NCBI GenBank assembly: GCA_016841245.1
Contig: JAENZN010000004.1
Span: 1-64,000, forward strand
Direction of reading: 5' to 3'
DNA from: Syntrophomonas sp.
GTDB taxonomy: Bacteria; Bacillota; Syntrophomonadia; Syntrophomonadales; Syntrophomonadaceae
Length of the DNA: 64,000 bases
The translations under genes and the position numbers were made by a program. Of this stretch, positions 9,074-18,227 are shown piece after piece (the stretch's first letter is position 1; every line of letters begins with the position of its first letter). The notes beneath the pieces were generated by a model. The model was not told the DNA's origin, ran no database searches, and worked only from the letters and a program-made list of their open reading frames with translations.

Positions 9074-10216
9074 ATGAGGTTTACTACAGATAATGTGGAA
9101 ACATGGAAAAAAACTATTGCTTCAATGGTTGATTTAATACCAGGCGGTGCAATCTTCGCTATTAATGACAAATAATGTCTTACCTGGAAACTACCGTCAA
9201 AGGCTTTCGACATTCCTCAGTTTGCGGTCGGACTGGCGATAAGAGTAGGCGGGGCTGCATACCAGTGTATGCAGAGCGAAGAAGAAGAACGCGAAACCAT
9301 ATACCGCAGTGTATATGGGATACAGTTGCTTATGGTTGCCAACCCAATATTTGATGAAGACAAAGTAGTGGGAAGTGTTGTTATGATCTTTCCCGACATT
9401 CATCCCGTAGCCGCGGCCTTTGATAATTTTGCTCCGATGATAGCCGAGATGTTTCCTGAAGGTGCGTCAATGTATATTACCAGCCAGACAGAATTTACCT
9501 ATCGCTATGACTCCAAAAAATTCGGGTTACCCGATATAGTAGTAGGTTCCCCATTAAAAGATGGTTCGCCGGACAAGGAAGCCATTACTACTAGGCAGCC
9601 TGTAGTTAGGGAACTGCCGTTCGGTTTTTACAATAAACCGATACAAGTGATGAGTTATCCTTTATTTGAAGGTAACGAGGTAAGCGGTACTTTTGGTATG
9701 GCTTTACCCCGTCAGAACGCTGCCGATTTAAAAGAAATGGCCAATAATCTGACCAGAGGTTTGGAAGAAATATCAGCGGTTATTGAACAGATGGCGACTT
9801 CGGCTATGCAGATAACCAACAACGAGAGTAAGTTGAACAGTAATATTAATGATATTTTGCATCTATCGGAAGATATTAATGAAATTACGGGATTTATCAA
9901 GCAAATAGCTGATGAAACTAAAATGCTGGGATTAAACGCTGCTATTGAAGCTGCCCGGGCTGGCGATGTGGGGAAAGGATTCGGGGCAGTGGCAGCAGAG
10001 ATCAGGAAGTTGTCGGATGAGTCCAAAGATACGGTAGCTAACATTAAACAATCGACGGATAAAATAAAGAGAAAAATAAGTGAAACCAGCAAAGTCAGCG
10101 AGCTTACTCTGCGCTCCAGCGAGGAACAGGCAGCGGCTTCTCAGGAAATAACCGCTAGCATTGAAGAAATACTCAGCCTGGCGGATAAACTGGATTCTAT
10201 CGCCAAGGATATATAG
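9074..10216 (+). pseudogene. Soluble methyl-accepting chemotaxis-type receptor with in-frame stop
   Basis: The frame starts at ATG 9074 and reads TTDNVETWKKTIASMVDLIP, then GGAIFAINDK, a TAA at 9173-9175, then CLTWKLPSKAFDIPQFAVG and onward. The family-like sequence is continuous across the stop, so a single ochre codon splits it at residue 34. The downstream part has a sensor domain (to about residue 220) and the signalling hairpin tip KMLGLNAAIEAARAGDVGKG ending in AEIRKL. There are no membrane segments, so the ancestor was cytoplasmic, as in other clostridial receptors of this kind. A shorter protein could start at ATG 9269 but would lack the beginning of the sensor domain. Confidence 0.7.
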
Positions 10217-10223
10217 GTAAGAC

Positions 10224-10281
10224 TAAAGTCCCTTGGGCACCAACTATGCTACACTGTAAAATATCGGTGCCCAAAGGACTT
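10224..10281. terminator. Long hairpin between converging genes
   Basis: Arms AAGTCC-c-TTGGGCACC and GGTGCCCAA-a-GGACTT form a 16-bp stem with one mismatch and a 26-base loop. It lies between the converging chemoreceptor and MFS genes and may stop transcription from both sides. T-runs are weak, so it could instead be a small repeat. Confidence 0.5.
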
Positions 10282-10312
10282 CTTGTAAGGCAAGCCGGTA
10301 AGATAGTATCGC

Positions 10313-11497
10313 CTAAACCAGCTTCGTCTCAGTCCTGCAATATACCCAGAATGCGTTGAGCAGCATAAATGCACTTGTTACATAGAATACACTTCTTATA
10401 CCGCAGTAAGCTGCTACCTGACCGCCTAATATTGAACCGAAAAATATACCCAAATTCTGTGCCGACAACATCAGCGAAAAGATTATACCTAAGTGAGTAT
10501 TGGGTGTGATGCGCTTAATACAAGCATTGATTGCGGGAGGTAGTCCTGCAATTGCGATCCCTACCAGAAAACGTAGCGCCATCAACTGCCAGGGATTGCA
10601 CACAATGGCCTGGGGTATAAAGATAATCCCTCCCGCAAAAAGTGATATTAATATTATCTTCTTCGATCCGACCTTGTCAGAAAGTCTTCCCATCCAGGGG
10701 GCTGCTATGATACTTGACATCCCAGAGATTGAAAACGTTAGACCGGCAATCAAGGCGATATGACTTAAGTTACTCGACAATTCAGTGATATATACCGTTA
10801 CAATTGGTTCAATGGTGTTTAGAGCCAGCTGCAAGGTAAAAAATGTTGTAAACATAGTAATGGTTAACCCGACTTCCGGGATGCTTTTAAATACATCCTT
10901 CAGATTGTGTGGAATTTCGTCATATCGGATAAATTTCTCTTTTACAAAAACCAGGGTAGCTGTAAAGCTAATCAATAGCAGGCAACCAGTGACAAAAAAT
11001 ACATACTGCATCCCAAGTTTTTCAACGATAAAGCCGCCTACCATAGGTCCTAGCAGAGAACCTGCAAGGAATGCTGTAGAAAGAATACCCAGAGACCAAC
11101 CTGCATGATCGTTGTCTGTCTGGGCTGCTATTAAAGCAGTGCAGGTTGGACTGTATCCCGTGATAAACCCTATTAACAATCTGAATACAATCAGTTGAGC
11201 CACATTTTCTGCAAAACCGGTCAAAAAAGTAATGATTGCCATCCCGAGACTACTTATGAGCAGTATCAGCTTTCGCCCGTACCTGTCCCCGATAAAACCC
11301 CAGATTGGGGTAAAAAAGGCAGCAACGATAAAGGTAATACCGAATGAAATGCCTGAAAATTGTTCAACCGCAGATGTATCCTGAATTCCGAGTTGTTTGA
11401 TATAGAGCGGAAGTACAGGAGCAATCTGGCTGAGTCCCAACACAGTCACAAACGTTCCAAACCAGCAAACAATCAAATTCCTTTTCCAAACATTCAT
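10313..11497 (-). CDS. MFS transporter, MdtG-like exporter
   Basis: A 12-helix major facilitator of 394 residues from the preferred start. TM1 has LIVCWFGTFVTVLGLSQIAP; motif A is GFIGDRYGRK; the second half repeats it as GRLSDKVGSKK. This resembles MdtG/YwoG-type drug:proton exporters. I prefer the inner ATG (MNVWKRN), because GAAAGG lies 7 bases before it; an upstream in-frame ATG at 11530 has no good site. It is the last of three MFS genes on the minus strand. A hairpin at 11654-11687 separates it from the other two and no 44-bp element precedes it directly, so its membership in the regulon is uncertain. Confidence 0.8.
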   Translation of the reverse strand: MNVWKRNLIVCWFGTFVTVLGLSQIAPVLPLYIKQLGIQDTSAVEQFSGISFGITFIVAAFFTPIWGFIGDRYGRKLILLISSLGMAIITFLTGFAENVAQLIVFRLLIGFITGYSPTCTALIAAQTDNDHAGWSLGILSTAFLAGSLLGPMVGGFIVEKLGMQYVFFVTGCLLLISFTATLVFVKEKFIRYDEIPHNLKDVFKSIPEVGLTITMFTTFFTLQLALNTIEPIVTVYITELSSNLSHIALIAGLTFSISGMSSIIAAPWMGRLSDKVGSKKIILISLFAGGIIFIPQAIVCNPWQLMALRFLVGIAIAGLPPAINACIKRITPNTHLGIIFSLMLSAQNLGIFFGSILGGQVAAYCGIRSVFYVTSAFMLLNAFWVYCRTETKLV

Positions 11498-11653
11498 TGG
11501 TATACCTTTCTTTTTGCTCACGTCCAGCATGTCAGGTGATGTTGCCGCTCATATACGTATCATTGTGTTAAGTTATTACTTTTAATCTTACGGAAGTATA
11601 CTGGTGCCCTTTGATTTACGTCATGTCTTCTCGATAAGAAATGCGCATGTATA

Positions 11654-11687
11654 GGCATAGGAGCGGTCATTAGACCGCTCCTATGCC
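11654..11687 (-). terminator. 15-bp perfect hairpin at the end of the second MFS gene
   Basis: GGCATAGGAGCGGTC and GACCGCTCCTATGCC pair perfectly around a 4-base loop. On the minus strand the stem overlaps the last codons of the MFS gene. The following T-run is poor, so termination may be partial. Confidence 0.55.
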
Positions 11688-13064
11688 TTTTGAGGTTGTT
11701 ATTGAATCTATTGAATCCTTAATATTAACTGTAATAACCATTACGGTCAACATAACAGCCACTATCAGGGAGATTAGTAGCGCCGACCGCCCCGGGACCG
11801 AAGCGGTACCGGTAATAAAGTGAATCAGATCATAAATCCAGGGCTGACAAAAACCGCCGACGCTACCAAGGCACAAGGGTAGTGAAATTGCCAATGCCCT
11901 CCATCTATCATTAACGATACTGGAACACTTTGAGATTACAGATGTCAGGTCAAGCCCCTGCGCAATACCTATGAATAGGCACATCAGGCACATCGAAAAG
12001 AGGGTATGCCCCCAGTAGCCCACAGCAAAACCTGCAATGCTGATAATGAAAGCAAGAGGAAGCACGTTGTAATTCAACCTTTTGAATATCTTGCCGAACA
12101 AAAGAGATGAAATAAAGCTGCCAAAGGACATGAGTGCCAGCGCTATCCCTGCGCCGCCCGCGCCGGATATGTTCTCACCAACTATGATACTGGACGTGTT
12201 AGTTATTACAGCAAACACGCACATAAAGAAGAGCATGTGGAAAATCGTATAAGCCCACCCTGTAAAGGGCATTGACAATTTATTCATAACACGCACGCCT
12301 TCAGCGGAAGCAGATTCGGCTACAAAATCCATTTCTACATCTACACTATCTTCACTATAGTAATTTGAATCAGACGGGTATGGTGACGTATTTTTGATCT
12401 TCTCGGGCTCAGGCAAACAGTAAAGGGAAATGGCAAAGAAGAGAATACTGATCAAGTAGGCAAAAAAGCAGTAATGCCAGTCGATGTTTGCAAGAAATCC
12501 TCCAACGACCTGAAGCAGTACTCCACCCAAGCTCATGGCCCCGTTTACCCAACCAAGCATGGTCTGCCTTTCTTGCCCTTCAAAGAAATCGCAGACCAAG
12601 TCAGACCCCATTGGTATCATAAACGCGATGCTTATGCCCTGAATCAACCGCATGATCAAGATTAAATATACATTATTCATAAAAGCCGGACTGATTCCGC
12701 TTACAATGAAAGAAATGGCGCAAAACCATAAGACTGTTCGTTTCTTCATGTGCTCCTGCAGTTTCGCATAAAGAGGACAAAATATAATCATACACAGGGA
12801 AGGAATCGTGGAAAACATCATTATTATGCTTGGGTCGATTGTCGGAAAAGCTCTCATTATATGTTCCAGAGCTGGTGTTGTCGCACCTGAACCCTGATCC
12901 TGTACACTTATGCACATAATGGACAGTTTTAACAGGCTTCTGTTGACTTTGCGCCCGTCAACCACCAAATGCTTTTCCCTAGATATTATCGTTTCCACCA
13001 TAGTAGATCCGGACCACCTTCCAATGCTAGACTCGAAATTGGATGACATCCAGAAGAAATGCAC
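11670..13064 (-). CDS. MFS transporter, 14-helix-like or extended, unknown substrate
   Basis: Up to 464 residues; an inner ATG (MVETIIS, around 13001) may be the true start, leaving 443. Helices include IMMFSTIPSLCMIIFCPLYA, LILIMRLIQGISIAFMIPMG and LGWVNGAMSLGGVLLQVVGG. An acidic loop (SDSNYYSEDSVDVEMDF) separates the halves. The pattern resembles the neighbouring gene upstream (shared NIDWHY/AIDWHY segments after TM6), so the two are paralogues. It lies 44 bp after that gene on the same strand, likely one transcript driven from the 44-bp element at 14695-14738. Both could import a substrate of the dehydrogenases or export a product. Confidence 0.75.
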   Translation of the reverse strand: MHFFWMSSNFESSIGRWSGSTMVETIISREKHLVVDGRKVNRSLLKLSIMCISVQDQGSGATTPALEHIMRAFPTIDPSIIMMFSTIPSLCMIIFCPLYAKLQEHMKKRTVLWFCAISFIVSGISPAFMNNVYLILIMRLIQGISIAFMIPMGSDLVCDFFEGQERQTMLGWVNGAMSLGGVLLQVVGGFLANIDWHYCFFAYLISILFFAISLYCLPEPEKIKNTSPYPSDSNYYSEDSVDVEMDFVAESASAEGVRVMNKLSMPFTGWAYTIFHMLFFMCVFAVITNTSSIIVGENISGAGGAGIALALMSFGSFISSLLFGKIFKRLNYNVLPLAFIISIAGFAVGYWGHTLFSMCLMCLFIGIAQGLDLTSVISKCSSIVNDRWRALAISLPLCLGSVGGFCQPWIYDLIHFITGTASVPGRSALLISLIVAVMLTVMVITVNIKDSIDSITTSKGIGAV

Positions 13065-13108
13065 AGGATAATAATAATCCTGACATTTCTCCCGGAAAAG
13101 CTATTAAC

Positions 13109-14353
13109 TTATATGGATTCCGCCATTTCCCTGCTCAGTCTTTCATCTTCAAGGGACTGCTCAGTTGCCTGTTTAAAGGATTCGGAAGTCGCGATGTTGA
13201 AGATTAGCGCAATAACAGCAACCACTACCATGCTAGTGGCAGCATACATAAAAATACCTCTTATAGAACCATGAGACAGTTGTGAGAATATCATGGCCGT
13301 ATAAGTCGATGTGAAAAAACCTAGGTACTGAGCCGTGGAAACATTAGAAATAGCCTGGGTCTGCAATGCTCTAGGCACGCACTGTGCCGCCAGTGACTGA
13401 GTTGCACAAAGGACCAGAGCCATTGATAAACCTTGGAAACAGCAACCGATATAGAAAACGGTTAGATTTGTTGCGATACCGTATAAGAAGTACGTTACTG
13501 CAAGCAGGCCGAGGCCAACGGGCAGGGTCTGTCTCTTAAGGAACCTGAAGAAGAAAATGAACAATGCATTGAAAATCATAGCCGAACCCGTGGTAAAGGA
13601 GCCTGCTATCCCGGCTTGCACCGCGTTGCCGAGATGTTGACTCTCAATGAAAGTGGAGGATAGAGTCATAAAGATCATTGCGATACTCATCCACAGGAAA
13701 TTGAAGATTACAAACGACCAAGCGAAAATGTTGAGACGGGGCTTTTCCGCACCTTCTCCCAGATTTTCAGTGGCATGCATCGTCTTATCTTCCTTCTCAG
13801 GCGGAACACTTGGAAGTGTGAATAATTGGAAAATAAACACGAGAACAAATACCGCGGCAAAATAAAAGGAATAATGCCAGTCTATAGCTCCAAGCAGTCC
13901 GCAAATAATACCTGCCGACGTTGATACTACAGCACCGAGCGCGTAACCTAAGCCGACATATTTCGGGGTTTCGCTCTTCCCGAAAATCTGCGCGATCATG
14001 GCCGGTGCCAAAGGGAAGATCACACCAGCACCGAGTGCGGCGGTTGCCCGCATTACTATAATAAAAACGAGATTGTTGCTGAATCCGCAAGCCAGCGAAC
14101 TAAAAATAAATAGGATCGAACCAATATTAATAATTGTTCTCTTGTTCATATATCTGGCCAGAATCCCCGCAATGATTGTTGCAGGGATAAAAGGTAAGGC
14201 TGACAGCGACATTACATAGGGAACCAGCGCTCCTTGATTGGGAAAGGCCTTGGCGATATCCCCCATAATCGGCTGCGCAAATGTTGCACATGTGGTCGAA
14301 TAAGAGAAAAGTAACAAAATTACAGCCTTTGTGGCTAATCCGACATTCTTCAT
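13109..14353 (-). CDS. MFS transporter, paralogue of the next gene
   Basis: A 414-residue major facilitator: FSYSTTCATFAQPIMGDIAK in TM1, PYVMSLSALPFIPATIIAG, motif A-like GILARYMNKRT, MRATAALGAGVIFPLAPAM, and CGLLGAIDWHYSFYF. Helices continue to VVAVIALIFNIA. The ATG follows AGGATGGTGTATAG. It is first in a probable two-gene unit on the minus strand with a 340-bp leader that starts at copy 2 of the 44-bp element. It sits divergently from the short-chain dehydrogenase gene at 15104, which has its own copy of the element, so transport and oxidation-reduction are probably induced together. Confidence 0.8.
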   Translation of the reverse strand: MKNVGLATKAVILLLFSYSTTCATFAQPIMGDIAKAFPNQGALVPYVMSLSALPFIPATIIAGILARYMNKRTIINIGSILFIFSSLACGFSNNLVFIIVMRATAALGAGVIFPLAPAMIAQIFGKSETPKYVGLGYALGAVVSTSAGIICGLLGAIDWHYSFYFAAVFVLVFIFQLFTLPSVPPEKEDKTMHATENLGEGAEKPRLNIFAWSFVIFNFLWMSIAMIFMTLSSTFIESQHLGNAVQAGIAGSFTTGSAMIFNALFIFFFRFLKRQTLPVGLGLLAVTYFLYGIATNLTVFYIGCCFQGLSMALVLCATQSLAAQCVPRALQTQAISNVSTAQYLGFFTSTYTAMIFSQLSHGSIRGIFMYAATSMVVVAVIALIFNIATSESFKQATEQSLEDERLSREMAESI

Positions 14354-14694
14354 CTATACACCATCCTAATTATTGAATTTTATCACTCTTGATTACTCCC
14401 CGCTCAAGCCATCCAATAAAAACAATTGGCAAATAGTAAAATCATATAATATTCGCTACCGGAGCCGACGTTTACCGTCAATAGTTACAAATGGATGGTT
14501 AAACGGATTTTCTCCAAACTATGTTGTTGGTAAAATTACCGAAACACCCACCTCCTAAAAATAGCCAACAGCGGCTAAACGCCCTGATGATTGTCTACAT
14601 CATACATAAGACATGTTGTCAAACATCTTACAGCCTAATACACATTTGCCCCACATTTCTTTCTAATACTAAGTTAAACTTGATTGCAAATGGT
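14354..14694 (-). other. Long leader of the MFS unit
   Basis: About 340 bases between copy 2 of the 44-bp element and the MFS start. I see no credible gene, and no riboswitch or T-box that I recognise. Confidence 0.4.
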
Positions 14695-14738
14695 GTACAA
14701 TACAACTTTCGCATCATGCTATGGCAAAAGTTGCTTAA
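14695..14738 (-). promoter_or_regulatory. 44-bp shared element, copy 2 (before the MFS unit)
   Basis: On the minus strand it reads TTAAGCAACTTTTG, CCATAGCATGATGC, GAAAGTTGTATTGTAC, aligning gap-free with the other three copies. It points towards the MFS genes at 14353 and 13064, 342 bp before the start codon. Copy 3 lies about 215 bp away pointing the other way, so this is a divergent control region. Confidence 0.75.
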
Positions 14739-14954
14739 TATTAATTCGGAAAACTGCGTACTTTATAAATTGCAATACTGCCAGATAATAATTCATGGAT
14801 TACCGTATCAACGGTCGTCGAGGAATAGCTGCACGTCATATTGATTAACCAGAAATATTTTCTTCTATAACATTTCTATTAAAACCCCCGAATTCCGCTG
14901 AGGTTTAACTTTTGCCCATAAACTCGCGACTTACTAAAGGGATTGATAACACCA

Positions 14955-14998
14955 TTAAGCAACTTTTGTTATAGTGTCATGCGAATAATATGTTGTAC
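14955..14998 (+). promoter_or_regulatory. 44-bp shared element, copy 3 (before the first dehydrogenase)
   Basis: Reads TTAAGCAACTTTTG, TTATAGTGTCATGC, GAATAATATGTTGTAC. It is the copy with most changes in the central part (TGTC for CATG), but both ends are kept. It lies 106 bp upstream of ATG 15104, leaving a leader of at most about 100 bases. Confidence 0.75.
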
Positions 14999-15103
14999 TT
15001 CTCCGATTGCTGTAGGATATCTTTAAATAAAGATATTCAATCAAATACGAAGTCTTATGCACAGAATTTTTGCCCCCAAAAATTAAAAAAGGAGGAAAAG
15101 ACT

Positions 15104-15862
15104 ATGGGAATTCAAAGAAAAGTTGCCCTTGTGACTGGAGCTGCAAAGGGAATCGGTCGCGGAATTTGTGAGAGATTGGCGGCCGATGGTCTAGTTATCG
15201 CGGCTGTGGACATCGAGCCATCGTCTGATACCGTAAAAAGTATTATCGATGTAGGCGGAAGAGCTGCAATGTACATCTGCGATGTCTCCAAGGCAGACCA
15301 AGTTAATGCAACGGTGGCTGCAATCGCAAGAGAACTCGGGCCAGTCGCTGTTTTGGTCAACAATGCGGGTATCCACCCCAATCCACCGACTATGACAAAG
15401 GACATGTCGGATGAAAGATGGCACCAGATGGTTGCCGTTGACCTTGACTCCATGTTCTATTTTGCTAGGGCATGTATTCCAATGATGCAGGAGTTCAAAT
15501 GGGGTCGTATAATCAACTTCTCCTCGGCCTGTTTTGACGGGTTTACACCTCCCGGTGCCACACACTACATGACCGTGAAGGGTGGCGCTGTCGGCTTAAC
15601 GCGCGGATTGTCTACCGAGTTGGGTTCCGATTTTATTACATGCAACGCGATTGCTCCCGGAACAGTTGACACACCGGGCCTGTCCGAAATGGATCCCACC
15701 GGCAGCGGTATGGTATTGAAGGCAGCGACGGCAAGCCAGCTGGTCCAGAAGATTACCAAGCCCCACAATATAGCCGCCGCAGTTTCATGGCTTGTCTCAG
15801 AAGAAGCGGACATGGTAACCGGACAAGTAATTCATATCGATGGAGGCGTAACCCGCACCTGA
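15104..15862 (+). CDS. Short-chain dehydrogenase/reductase, predicted NAD-type
   Basis: A 252-residue classical SDR. The cofactor loop is TGAAKGIG (residues 11-18); strand beta-2 ends VIAAVDIE, and the Asp there normally selects NAD(H). NNAG is present near residue 90, catalytic Ser lies in NFSSACF, and the YxxxK pair is YMTVK. The C-terminal part ends GQVIHIDGGVTRT as usual. ATG 15104 follows AAAAAAGGAGGAAAAGACT; an upstream in-frame ATG at 14990 lies inside the 44-bp element and is unlikely. Family members oxidise secondary alcohols or reduce ketones of sugars, fatty acyl groups, steroids and terpenoids; the substrate here is unknown. A second SDR follows after 157 bp. Confidence 0.9.
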   Translation: MGIQRKVALVTGAAKGIGRGICERLAADGLVIAAVDIEPSSDTVKSIIDVGGRAAMYICDVSKADQVNATVAAIARELGPVAVLVNNAGIHPNPPTMTKDMSDERWHQMVAVDLDSMFYFARACIPMMQEFKWGRIINFSSACFDGFTPPGATHYMTVKGGAVGLTRGLSTELGSDFITCNAIAPGTVDTPGLSEMDPTGSGMVLKAATASQLVQKITKPHNIAAAVSWLVSEEADMVTGQVIHIDGGVTRT

Positions 15863-16019
15863 TCACGTAATTAGGTTTTTTCGGTTTCGTCTATGCTATG
15901 TGCTATTACACCCAGGCTGTTTTGGTTCCACATCCTTAATTAAGGTCTTAGGAAGTATGGAGTATGAAGATCGAGGCATACACAAGACATCTGAAGTATT
16001 TAGAAGAGGAGATGATAGA

Positions 16020-16772
16020 ATGTCTTTAAAAATTTATGCACCCACGCGTTTAGAAGGAAAGGTAGCGATTATCACTGGAGCTAGTTCAGGAATTGGCTAC
16101 ACGACGGTTGAGCAGTTTGTCGGGGAAGGAGCTAAGGTTATAGCGGCTGGCCGTAGCGGCAAGCAGTTCGAGCTTGAGGAGAAATACCCGGGCTCAGTAG
16201 TCGCGGTTAAGTGTGAAGTCTCCGACGAAGAGCAGGTCAAAGCGATGGTACAGACCTGCATCGACAAGTTCGGACGCCTTGATTGCATGGTTGCCAACGC
16301 GGGAGCGACCGGAGCTCCAGCTAGATTCCACGAATATGAAAACGCGGAATGGGATAAAGTTTTTGATGGTAATGTAAAAGGGACCTTTTACTGTATAAAA
16401 TACAGCGTACCCCATATGATGAAGCAGGGCGGCGGCAGCATTGTTTTAGTTGGTTCGGTCTCGTGCTTTATTCACGCCGGTGGCTCCGCACCATATGCTC
16501 CGACGAAGGGTGCACTCTTACAAATGACCAAACAGGCGGCCCATCAGTATATCCACGATAACATCAGGGTAAATATCTGTTGCCCCGGCATTGTTGATAC
16601 ACCGATCTTTAATGGCGCTCCGGGTGGTGTTGCAGTTGCCACCGGGGATATTCCCTTGGGCCGCCCAGGCAGACCTGAAGAAATCAGTCCATTCATCGCG
16701 TACTTGGCCAGTGACGAATCTACTTTCGCTACCGGAGCTTCATTCCTTATTGATGGCGGTCAGTGTTCGTAA
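16020..16772 (+). CDS. Short-chain dehydrogenase/reductase, predicted NADP-type
   Basis: A 250-residue classical SDR: TGASSGIG (residues 19-26), beta-2 ending AAGRSGKQ, where Arg and Lys favour NADP(H), VANAGAT, the catalytic Ser in VGSVSCF, and YAPTK as YxxxK. It ends FLIDGGQCS. ATG 16020 follows AGAGGAGATGATAGA; an earlier in-frame ATG at 15900 has no ribosome site. It lies 157 bp after the NAD-type SDR on the same strand with no terminator seen between, so probably one transcript. A pair with opposite cofactor preference could invert an alcohol centre through a ketone, or couple two steps. This is inference. Confidence 0.9.
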   Translation: MSLKIYAPTRLEGKVAIITGASSGIGYTTVEQFVGEGAKVIAAGRSGKQFELEEKYPGSVVAVKCEVSDEEQVKAMVQTCIDKFGRLDCMVANAGATGAPARFHEYENAEWDKVFDGNVKGTFYCIKYSVPHMMKQGGGSIVLVGSVSCFIHAGGSAPYAPTKGALLQMTKQAAHQYIHDNIRVNICCPGIVDTPIFNGAPGGVAVATGDIPLGRPGRPEEISPFIAYLASDESTFATGASFLIDGGQCS

Positions 16773-17102
16773 TAATTTTACTATTCGACGACGTGACTAG
16801 TATCTTAGGATTCTTGATTCAGTTGCATTACAGAAATCATCAGCGCATGACGTGGTAGTCAACTCGGGTAGTACGTTAGAGATTTGAAGACAGATAATTA
16901 CCTTCCTCGATTGATTTAATAAACATAACCTTTCATCAACACAGCGGGGAGGGTGATTATTTTTATCACGAGTTTCAAGCAGGCAAACGAAAAAGCATAC
17001 AGGTATTGTATTGCGGATGCATATTCCGACAACTGAGCAGGGAAGTTGGAGGAAATAACCATTTTCTCCCTGCCAATTTTTCTATGAAAGTGGGGAAAAA
17101 AC
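16773..17102 (+). other. Intergenic spacer before the NmrA-like gene
   Basis: About 330 bases. No copy of the 44-bp element and no convincing terminator are visible. GTGATTATTTTTATCAC near 16952 is a short dyad. The following gene may be read through from the SDRs or have its own promoter. Confidence 0.4.
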
Positions 17103-17966
17103 ATGTCAATTGCTGTTACCGGCGCAACCGGAGAACTTGGAAAACTTGTGATCAAACACTTAATGGAGTCTCTGCCACCCAGTGAAATTATAGCTATTGT
17201 CCGCAATTCAGAAAAAGCTGCCCCTCTGGCTAACTTGGGAGTGGAGGTGCGATACGGCGATTATGACAGGCCAGAATCCCTTTTGTCAGCTTTTACCGGC
17301 GTGTCAAAACTGCTGTTTATTTCAAGCTCATCCATTGATGATACATTGCGGATTGTGCAGCATGCGAATGTTGTAAAGGCGGCGCGCGACTCAAAAGTAC
17401 AGCACATTGCCTATACCGGCTATGCTTTTGCCGAAAAATCGACTTTCCCACTGGCAAATGTGCATTTAGCTACAGAATACGCCATACTTGCCAGCGGCAT
17501 TCCATATACATTTCTGCGTAACGCTTTCTATCTGGAAGTATTCATCAACACGCAATTAAAACAAGATGTCAAACATGGAGTAATTACAACCAATACAGGG
17601 AGTGGAACTGTAAACGCGGCAGCACGCGAAGATTATGCGCGTGCTGCCGCCGCCGTTTTAACCCAAAAGAATCACGAAAACAAGCGCTACAACCTCACCC
17701 ATTCCGAGTCTTGGAGCTTTGACACACTGGCCAAGCTTGTTGCGGATATATCCGGCAAGCCTGTTTGCCATTTGAAGGTTTCTGATGCCGAGTATCGAGA
17801 AATGTTGCTTAAATTGGGCTTTCCCACTCCTGTGGTGAATATGCAAGTTGGTATCTTCAAGGCGGTGTCGCAGGGAGAAGTCAATAAATTGTCAGATGAT
17901 CTGCGGCGATTAATCGGGAATGTTACTCCGATAGGGGACATCGTCAAACAAGTGTTCCAAAGTTGA
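17103..17966 (+). CDS. NmrA/QorB-like NAD(P)-binding reductase
   Basis: A 287-residue atypical SDR. The dinucleotide loop is VTGATGELGKL (residues 5-15), and IVRNSEKA after beta-2 suggests NADPH. It lacks the YxxxK pair of classical SDRs. It resembles E. coli QorB (YtfG), an NADPH:quinone reductase, and NmrA-type redox sensors; LATEYAILASGIPYTFLRN is a family-like stretch. ATG follows GAAAGTGGGGAAAAAAC. It lies in line with the two SDRs. It could reduce a quinone-like compound or simply sense the NADP state. Confidence 0.8.
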   Translation: MSIAVTGATGELGKLVIKHLMESLPPSEIIAIVRNSEKAAPLANLGVEVRYGDYDRPESLLSAFTGVSKLLFISSSSIDDTLRIVQHANVVKAARDSKVQHIAYTGYAFAEKSTFPLANVHLATEYAILASGIPYTFLRNAFYLEVFINTQLKQDVKHGVITTNTGSGTVNAAAREDYARAAAAVLTQKNHENKRYNLTHSESWSFDTLAKLVADISGKPVCHLKVSDAEYREMLLKLGFPTPVVNMQVGIFKAVSQGEVNKLSDDLRRLIGNVTPIGDIVKQVFQS

Positions 17967-18036
17967 GTAGCAATACCATAGGAAGAGAAAGGGTATAAAC
18001 TTTGATTTTTGTTATTATAATGTTTTCTTCTGAAGA

Positions 18037-18080
18037 TTAAACAACTTTTGTTATAGCATGATGCAAATAATATATTTTAC
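18037..18080 (+). promoter_or_regulatory. 44-bp shared element, copy 4 (before the NAD kinase)
   Basis: Reads TTAAACAACTTTTG, TTATAGCATGATGC, AAATAATATATTTTAC. It lies 148 bp before ATG 18228. It ties NAD kinase and probably nfnAB to the dehydrogenase and transporter units. Confidence 0.75.
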
Positions 18081-18227
18081 GTCCTACATTTTAAAGTTTA
18101 TCTTTATTTAAGTGATTAGACGGTATATTAGGTTTGCATAAGAGGACGATGACGAACTCGGCAATAGAATGAGGATATATCCTGTGAGTTTGAACGGTTT
18201 AGCACGAGCCGAAAGAGGAGGATGGAC

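Noticed and set aside
14990-15103. Upstream extension of the first SDR
   Set aside because: It would start in the 44-bp element; AAAGGAGG sits just before ATG 15104 and the SDR fold begins there.
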